A DNA stretch of 21,319 bases from CAYSLU01 sp964431965 (GTDB lineage: Bacteria > Verrucomicrobiota > Kiritimatiellia > CAIKKV01 > CAYSLU01), in assembly GCA_964431965.1 (NCBI GenBank), contig CAYSLU010000093.1, forward strand, positions 1-21,319. Direction: 5' to 3'. Position 1 is the first letter of the stretch; each line of letters opens with the position of its first letter. The translations under genes were made by a program, and so were the position numbers. The notes beneath the pieces were generated by a model. It was not told where the DNA came from and did no database searches. It was given only the letters and a program-made list of their open reading frames with translations. This document shows, in pieces, positions 16,691 through 21,319 of the stretch.

Positions 16691-17976
16691 CTCTGCTCCT
16701 CTGCCGTCTGCCGGTCCGGCGGATCGCCGCCCGGCGGCAACAGGCTGACGCCCCGGACATTGTCCCACTGCGCCTCGGCGATCACCGCGTTCCGCTGCGA
16801 TTGCAGGAGGGCCGTCTGCTTGTCGATCAGGTCGTTCTCGATCGGGTCCCAGTCTTCGAAGGACATCATCCCGCTGGCGTACTGGGTCCGCGCGATCTCG
16901 GCCCGGACCCTGGCGGCTTCCAGGTACTGCTGCTGGACGCGCACCTGGTCGGCCGCGTCGGCGAGGTCGGCGTAGGCCTGATCCAGTCTGACGGCCAACT
17001 CGCCTTCCTTGGCGGTGAGCAGAGACCGGGCGCGCCGGAGCTCGGCGCGCGCCCCCTGCACATCGTAGTAGTTTCGGCCCCCGGGGAAGAAGGGATAGCT
17101 GAGCTTCAGGCTGAGCGCCCAGCCGCTCTCGTCGGTCGGCCAGTCCGTTCCGCTTCGCGACAGGGAGGCGCCGGCCGAGACATCGGGGTAGTAGGCGCTG
17201 CGGGCAACCGTCAGGGATGCCTCGGCGGCCCGAACCTGCGCGGCGGCGATGCCGTAGTCCGGCGTCTGTCGGACGAGCGGGCCGAGGTCGGGCGCCGGCG
17301 GAAGCTCCGCGACTTCAAGGCGGCCGGTCGCGGAGAGGTCGGGCGAAAGGCGGCCGATGACGCGCGCGAGCTGGCGCCGGGCGACATCGCTGTTACGCCG
17401 GGCCTGGGACAGGTCGGACTGCGCCTGGCGGTGCGCCGCCTGGACGCGCAGCAGCGAGCCCTTGTGCTCGCGCCCGCCCTCGTAGCGCAGCTCGATGAGC
17501 TGCGCGTTGGCGAGGCGGCTGGCGACAATGGTTTCGGCCAGCCGGATGCTGTCCTGGGCGAAGAGCAGGCGGGCAAAGGCGGCGCGGACGTCGTAGGTCA
17601 CCTGCGCTTGGGAGGACCGGAGGTCCTCCATCGAGGAATCGAGAGCGGCCCGATTCTGCGCCCGCCGGCCCGTGTTCTGCCCGCCGGCGAACAGCGTCTG
17701 CTGAGCGGATAGGCCGATGGATGAGTCGTCCGACGTGGTGAGCCCGGCGTCTGTGTCCCGCCCGGATCGGGTGCGCCCGGCGGATGCCGAGGCCTGAGGC
17801 AGGAAGGGACTGATGGTGCCCCGGAACTGGAGGTGGCTCTTGTCCAGAGCCGCCCGCTGAGACGCGAGGCTGGGGTTCGAACGCGCGGCCTCGTTCAAGC
17901 ATGCGTCCATGTTCAGCATGTCGGCGCGGCACGCCGCTGCGACACATAAGACAAGCAGGAAGAGTCTGTGGATCAT
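16687..17976 (-). CDS. TolC-like outer-membrane efflux protein
   Basis: Trimeric outer-membrane channel with a periplasmic helical tunnel, the exit duct for the pump encoded by the next two genes. The 429-residue product starts with a signal peptide (MIHRLFLLVLCVAAACRA, likely cleavage before Asp19). The cysteine at 16 does not sit in a canonical lipobox, but lipidation is not excluded. Two homologous halves are visible, each with long Ala/Gln/Arg-rich coiled helices and a beta segment (SIGLSAQQTLFAGGQNTGRR; ALSLKLSYPFFPGGRNYYDVQ), the usual OEP repeat. GGTGA-like pairing (GTGGTGA) six bases upstream supports the start at 17976. The promoter candidate upstream is weak. lepB lies 114 bases upstream on the same strand. 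Confidence 0.9.
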   Translation of the reverse strand: MIHRLFLLVLCVAAACRADMLNMDACLNEAARSNPSLASQRAALDKSHLQFRGTISPFLPQASASAGRTRSGRDTDAGLTTSDDSSIGLSAQQTLFAGGQNTGRRAQNRAALDSSMEDLRSSQAQVTYDVRAAFARLLFAQDSIRLAETIVASRLANAQLIELRYEGGREHKGSLLRVQAAHRQAQSDLSQARRNSDVARRQLARVIGRLSPDLSATGRLEVAELPPAPDLGPLVRQTPDYGIAAAQVRAAEASLTVARSAYYPDVSAGASLSRSGTDWPTDESGWALSLKLSYPFFPGGRNYYDVQGARAELRRARSLLTAKEGELAVRLDQAYADLADAADQVRVQQQYLEAARVRAEIARTQYASGMMSFEDWDPIENDLIDKQTALLQSQRNAVIAEAQWDNVRGVSLLPPGGDPPDRQTAEEQR

Positions 17977-18010
17977 AGGCCGTCACCACGAGTGAGGAAA
18001 ATCGTCATGC

Positions 18011-18039
18011 ATCGTACACGCCGCCCGTGCAAATGCCAT
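18011..18039 (-). promoter_or_regulatory. Weak promoter candidate for the tolC-adaptor-macB operon
   Basis: Minus strand ATGGCA (18034-18039) with a 17-base spacer to TACGAT (18011-18016); both hexamers match the consensus at 4 of 6 positions. It lies in the 114-base gap between lepB and the TolC-like gene. In a GC-rich genome such matches also arise by chance. Confidence 0.3.
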
Positions 18040-18090
18040 CGAAAAGCGGTCGCCCGGCGAGAAGAGATGCGTGGCGGGGTGCCGCCTGTG

Positions 18091-18639
18091 TCAATCGGGC
18101 GTCTCGACTCGGCCGAGGATGTCGCCGCGCTTGACCGATCCGAAGAACCGGCTGTCCGTGCTGATGGCGCGATTGTCGCCCAGTACGAAATAGCAGTCCC
18201 GGTTGATCTCGTAGAGTCCTTCGCCCATGGCGCCGCAGTCAGTCCACGTGTCGTGGGGAATGTAGGTCTCCTGCATGGCGCGGTCATTTACCCATACGCG
18301 GCCGTCCTGGATCCGAATCCGATCGCCTGATCCGGCAATGACGCGCTTGACTGCCACGTCGTCATCCCACCGGACGCGCAGCGCCACGACTTCGCCGGGG
18401 CGGGGAGCCCGCAGGCGGTACACCAAGCGGTTGATGACGTAGCGATCCCCATTCGCCAGCGTCGGGTTCATGCTGTCGCCGACGACCTCGCCGCCTTGCA
18501 CAACAAATCGGCTGAGGCCGAGGTAGCACAGGATGGACCAGAACAGAATGCAGGCGAGAATCAGCGTCCGGTGCTGGGGCGGGACCAAACGGAAGTCGAA
18601 CAGGTGGCGCACTACTCGTTCCAGCGGAAGAAAATGCAT
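18091..18639 (-). CDS. lepB: Signal peptidase I
   Basis: Membrane serine protease that removes signal peptides from exported proteins. It has 182 residues, at the small end of the family, with one N-terminal membrane segment (about 25-45). The catalytic Ser56 is in GDSMNPTL and the general base Lys98 in VKRVIAGSGD. The conserved box E, LGDNRAISTDSRFFG, is at 153-167. The ATG at 18639 overlaps the end of the upstream gene by 28 bases and has no good ribosome site. An in-frame GTG at 18612 would start one base into the upstream TAG (TAGTG) and give 173 residues with all motifs kept. Either start may be right. Translation is probably coupled to the upstream gene. Confidence 0.93.
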   Translation of the reverse strand: MHFLPLERVVRHLFDFRLVPPQHRTLILACILFWSILCYLGLSRFVVQGGEVVGDSMNPTLANGDRYVINRLVYRLRAPRPGEVVALRVRWDDDVAVKRVIAGSGDRIRIQDGRVWVNDRAMQETYIPHDTWTDCGAMGEGLYEINRDCYFVLGDNRAISTDSRFFGSVKRGDILGRVETPD

Positions 18640-19175
18640 CCGGTAGCGCCCGACAGGTCGCCGTTGTCAAGGGCAGCGATCCCCCCTCCAGTCATCGCGC
18701 GATAGCCGACTCCGAGGCCGAATTCGACCTTGGGCGCGAGGTTCACCATGAAGCTGGCGGTAGGCTGTACGACGAAGAGCCCGGTCCGATCGGATCCTCC
18801 GGCGTCCAGATCGGCGCTGGCTCGGCCGCCGCCGACGAACAGATCCACCGCACCGTGGACCAGTTTGTCCGGCAGGATCGTGTAGCCGATGGTGCCGCCG
18901 GCATACCAGAGGTCGGTGGCATCCAGATCGCCGCCGTCGAAGCTGACGCTTCCGACCAGCGTGTGCCATCCGGCCCCGATGTAGAGGTTCCGGCCCAGCG
19001 ATGGCCCCAGTTCGACTCCGGCGAGTCCTGCGCTTTCGCCGGCTATCGTCGTGATCTGGAACTCCGGCTTGATCCATGCCGCCCAATACTCCCCTTGGAC
19101 GAGGCTCTCCACCTCGGCGGCCATAGCGGGAGCGGAAAGAAGCAGTGCGAGCAGCAGGGCGGCGTTTCGCTTCAT
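18612..19175 (-). CDS. Small predicted outer-membrane beta-barrel protein, function unknown
   Basis: Not a family I recognise. The 187-residue product has a clear signal peptide (MKRNAALLLALLLSAPAMAA, cleavage near 20). The mature part alternates hydrophobic and polar residues with many Gly, Tyr, Trp and Phe, for example VELGPSLGRNLYIGAGWHTL, LWYAGGTIGYTIL and VEFGLGVGYRAM. This fits an eight-stranded barrel of the OmpW/OmpA-like size class. The protein ends FFRWNE, without a terminal Phe. The start at 19175 is secure: AAGGAG (minus strand, 19183-19188) lies seven bases upstream. The gene overlaps the start of lepB and is probably the first gene of a lepB operon. Confidence 0.8.
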   Translation of the reverse strand: MKRNAALLLALLLSAPAMAAEVESLVQGEYWAAWIKPEFQITTIAGESAGLAGVELGPSLGRNLYIGAGWHTLVGSVSFDGGDLDATDLWYAGGTIGYTILPDKLVHGAVDLFVGGGRASADLDAGGSDRTGLFVVQPTASFMVNLAPKVEFGLGVGYRAMTGGGIAALDNGDLSGATGCIFFRWNE

Positions 19176-19450
19176 ATTCAGTCTCCTTGAGTCCGGCGGG
19201 AAATATCAGCCGGATGCTGTGAAGCTATCACCCCGCCGTCTGGCCGGACAAGCGTTTTCGCCGCTCTGGGGGGGGCGCGGCGGCGCATCTGCGTTCTTGC
19301 GCCGTCATCTCCGTCTGGGAGAAGGTGATCCGAGCGATGGGGGACGGCTCGACGCACCGGGGCACTCGGGGGGCCGAAGCCCGGCCGCCCCATCCGCATG
19401 CGCTTCGATGTCCGCTTGGCAAACACCTGCCATCTCCAGAGCGTTCTGAC
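19176..19450. other. Non-coding left part of the 385-base divergent intergenic region
   Basis: No gene supported on either strand. Frames that cross it have no ribosome site and no recognisable protein. It contains a run of eight Gs near 19268-19275. It must hold the promoter for the minus-strand gene, but I see only weak matches, for example TTGTCC with an ATAGC-like -10 around 19220-19255. The right part of the region holds the hppA promoter listed separately. Confidence 0.6.
19183..19188 (-). promoter_or_regulatory. Strong Shine-Dalgarno of the small outer-membrane protein gene
   Basis: AAGGAG on the minus strand, seven bases before the ATG at 19175. It is the best ribosome site among the minus-strand genes of this part and fixes the start codon. 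Confidence 0.8.
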
Positions 19451-19475
19451 AGACGAAAGGGACAAGACGAAAGGG
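19451..19475 (+). repeat. Tandem 11-base direct repeat upstream of the hppA promoter
   Basis: AGACGAAAGGG occurs at 19451-19461 and again at 19465-19475, 14 bases apart centre to centre. The match extends leftwards as GACA with one base inserted in the second copy. The second copy ends five bases before the -35 hexamer, a usual place for an activator or response-regulator site. The repeat is seen directly; binding is inference. Confidence 0.6.
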
Positions 19476-19480
19476 GCGGA

Positions 19481-19509
19481 TTGACACCGCTGGCGGGGGC
19501 TCATAACAT
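19481..19509 (+). promoter_or_regulatory. Sigma70-type promoter for hppA
   Basis: TTGACA (19481-19486, exact consensus), a 17-base spacer, and TAACAT (19504-19509, 4 of 6 including the key first two and last two bases). The predicted start is near 19516-19517, directly before six Ts (19518-19523). The leader would be about 45 bases and contains GGAAGG eight bases before the ATG at 19561. This is the best promoter match in the window. Confidence 0.7.
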
Positions 19510-19560
19510 CCGGCCCGTTTTTTGTAACTCGCAGGAAAGTCAAATCGGAAGGTGGGTCGC

Positions 19561-21319
19561 ATGAGTAAGGTCGGCCGGATTCTGTCTGCATCGTTGTTCT
19601 CGTTGCTTGCGGCGGCCGCGCCAGCGCTGGCGGGCGAGGCGGACATCAACATCCCGGACCTGTCCGCGGTCCAGTTCGGACCAGTCAGTGGAATGGCCTT
19701 CATGTATGGGGGGCTTCTGGTCTGCCTGATCGGGATGGTCTTCGGCCTGATCCAGTACCGGCAGACCCGCGACCTTCCGGTGCACAGCTCGATGGGGGTG
19801 GTCTCCGAGACGATCTGGGAGACGTGCAAGACCTACCTGCTTCAGCAGGGCAAGTTCCTGTCCATCCTCTGGCTTCTGATCGGCGGCTGCATGGTCTACT
19901 ACTTCTACGGCCTGCAGCACAAGCCGTTCACCAGCATCGGAATCATCCTGCTCTGCTCGATCCTCGGGATCCTCGGGTCCTACGGCGTGGCGTGGTTCGG
20001 CATCCTGATCAATACGAAGGCCAACTCCCGGTCCGCGTTTGCGGCGCTGCGTGGCAAGCCGTGGCTGGCGCTGGCCATTCCGCTGAAGTCCGGCATGAGC
20101 GTGGGCCTGCTGCTCGTGAGCGTTGAGCTCTTCTTCATGATCTGCATTCTGAGCTTCCTCCCGAAGGATCTCGTCGGCCCGTGCTTCATCGGGTTTGCCA
20201 TCGGCGAGTCGCTGGGCGCCAGCGCGCTGCGCATCTGCGGCGGTATCTTCACCAAGATCGCCGACATCGGGTCCGACCTGATGAAGATCATCTTCAAGCT
20301 GCCCGAAGACGACCCCAAGAACCCGGGCGTGATTGCCGACTGCACGGGCGACAACGCCGGCGACAGCGTCGGCCCGACGGCGGACGGCTTCGAGACGTAC
20401 GGGGTGACCGGCGTGGCCCTGATCGCCTTCCTGGCCCTGGCGCTGATCGGAAGCCCGCTGCTGTGCGGCAAGCTCATCATCTGGATCTTCGTCATGCGCA
20501 TCCTGATGATCCTGACCTCGCTGGCCTCGTATTGGATCAACAATGCCGTGAGCACGGCGAAGTACGCGGAGGCCAAGGAGTTTGACGCCGAGAAGCCGCT
20601 GACTCACCTGGTGTGGCTCACGTCGATCATCTCGATTGTCGTCACATTCGTCGCCAGCTACGCGCTGCTGCGGCCTTCGGAGGCTGAGCTGATCGGCCCG
20701 AATCTCTGGTGGGTGCTGTCGGTGATCATTTCCTGCGGCACCGCGGCCGGCGCGCTGATCCCGGAGTTCACGAAGGCGTTCACGAGCACAAACTCCCGGC
20801 ATGTCCAGGAGGTGGTGACGTCGTCCCGCCAGGGCGGCGCGTCGCTGAACATCCTGTCGGGCTTTGTCGCCGGCAACTTCTCCGCCTTCTGGGAGGGCTT
20901 GCTGATCCTCGGCCTGATGCTGCTCAGCTACCTGATCTCCCTGCATCCGGACATGGCGCGCATGCTGCCGGCGGAGATGGCGTTCGCCGCGCCCATTTTT
21001 GCGTTCGGCCTCGTGGCCTTCGGCTTCCTCGGCATGGGGCCGGTCACCATCGCCGTCGACAGTTTCGGGCCGGTCTCGGACAACGCGCAGTCCGTCTACG
21101 AGCTGAGCCGCATCGAGGCTCAGCCGGACATCAAGGCGGACATCGAGAAGAACTTCGGATTCACGCCCGACTTTGAGAACGCGAAGCTTAACCTGGAGCG
21201 GAACGACGGGGCGGGCAATACGTTCAAGGCCACTGCCAAGCCCGTGCTGATCGGCACGGCCGTGGTGGGGGCGACGACGATGGTGTTCGGCATCATCCTG
21301 CTGCTCAAGCACGCCTACC
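19561..21319 (+). CDS. hppA: Membrane-bound proton-translocating pyrophosphatase, divergent type (3' end outside window)
   Basis: Hydrolyses pyrophosphate and pumps ions across the membrane. 586 codons are visible without a stop. Residues 1-24 look like a cleavable signal peptide (ending PALAG). Many membrane segments follow. The substrate loops are intact: GGIFTKIADIGSDL (227-240), PEDDPKNPGVIADCTGDNAG (248-267), then DSVGPTADGFETYG (268-281), and GPVSDNAQSVYELS near 508-521. Canonical enzymes have GDNVGDxAGMxADxFE and DNAGGIAEM instead. Lys556 in GNTFKATAKP occupies the place of the lysine that marks K+-independent enzymes. These features fit the divergent, Na+-inhibited H+-PPase group described for Chlorobium limicola and Cellulomonas fimi, as far as I recall it. 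Start at 19561: GGAAGG eight bases upstream and a strong promoter. Whether H+ or Na+ is pumped is inferred. Confidence 0.92.
   Translation, partial: MSKVGRILSASLFSLLAAAAPALAGEADINIPDLSAVQFGPVSGMAFMYGGLLVCLIGMVFGLIQYRQTRDLPVHSSMGVVSETIWETCKTYLLQQGKFLSILWLLIGGCMVYYFYGLQHKPFTSIGIILLCSILGILGSYGVAWFGILINTKANSRSAFAALRGKPWLALAIPLKSGMSVGLLLVSVELFFMICILSFLPKDLVGPCFIGFAIGESLGASALRICGGIFTKIADIGSDLMKIIFKLPEDDPKNPGVIADCTGDNAGDSVGPTADGFETYGVTGVALIAFLALALIGSPLLCGKLIIWIFVMRILMILTSLASYWINNAVSTAKYAEAKEFDAEKPLTHLVWLTSIISIVVTFVASYALLRPSEAELIGPNLWWVLSVIISCGTAAGALIPEFTKAFTSTNSRHVQEVVTSSRQGGASLNILSGFVAGNFSAFWEGLLILGLMLLSYLISLHPDMARMLPAEMAFAAPIFAFGLVAFGFLGMGPVTIAVDSFGPVSDNAQSVYELSRIEAQPDIKADIEKNFGFTPDFENAKLNLERNDGAGNTFKATAKPVLIGTAVVGATTMVFGIILLLKHAY

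Noticed and set aside
18073..18086. GGCGG-GGTG-CCGCC hairpin just after the lepB stop, as a terminator
   Set aside because: Stem of only five pairs and no T tract follows on the minus strand; such stems are common by chance in GC-rich DNA.
19510..19523. GC-rich stretch plus T6 read as an intrinsic terminator
   Set aside because: No proper stem before the T run, and it sits exactly at the start predicted from a strong promoter, so a promoter reading fits better.
19540..21312. 590-codon open frame on the minus strand opposite hppA
   Set aside because: Low-complexity Asp/Glu/Arg/Gln/His-rich translation, typical of the antisense of a GC-rich membrane protein gene; no motif or ribosome site.

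Overview
The window is a GC-rich, densely coded bacterial chromosome segment with one assembly gap: 100 Ns at 15698-15797. A TolC-type outer-membrane channel, a MacA/MacB-type efflux pump and a small predicted outer-membrane protein show that the organism is Gram-negative. The sequence does not fix the phylum. Gene content and the divergent pyrophosphatase would fit a PVC-type or other environmental anaerobe lineage, but that is a guess.

Left end (1-2670, + strand): the end of the trigger factor gene, then clpP and clpX. This is the widespread tig-clpP-clpX protein quality-control cluster.

Middle (2695-10616, - strand): eight genes read leftwards. In transcription order they are a polyprenyl-phosphate-sugar synthase-like GT2, a second GT2 (rhamnosyltransferase-like), a WecE/RffA sugar aminotransferase, pyrimidine-nucleoside phosphorylase, purine nucleoside phosphorylase, cytidine deaminase, an HD-domain CCA-adding enzyme and panD. 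Four of the seven junctions are the 4-base TGA/ATG overlap (ATGA) or a short gap, so surface-glycan synthesis, nucleoside salvage and tRNA end repair are probably co-transcribed. panD seems to have its own promoter.

Centre (10808-13958, + strand): a large GT-C-like membrane protein, diverging from the GT2 pair, followed one base later by pgpA (phosphatidylglycerophosphatase A).

Right part (13970-19175, - strand): in transcription order a small predicted outer-membrane protein, signal peptidase I, a TolC-like channel, a MacA-like adaptor and a MacB-like ATPase/permease. The last two are both broken by the gap, which hides the adaptor C-terminus and the MacB Walker A region.

Right end (19561 to the edge, + strand): a membrane pyrophosphatase cut off by the window edge. 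Its catalytic loops are intact but unlike the usual ones, and it carries the lysine typical of K+-independent enzymes. It is preceded by the best promoter in the window, with an exact TTGACA, a 17-base spacer, a duplicated 11-base element upstream and a run of six Ts at the predicted transcription start.

I saw no tRNA, rRNA, CRISPR array, insertion sequence or prophage gene. Most of the window is housekeeping. The points most worth a second look are the divergent pyrophosphatase and its promoter, the glycosyltransferase pair around 10.6 kb, and the adaptor protein with an unusually short hairpin.
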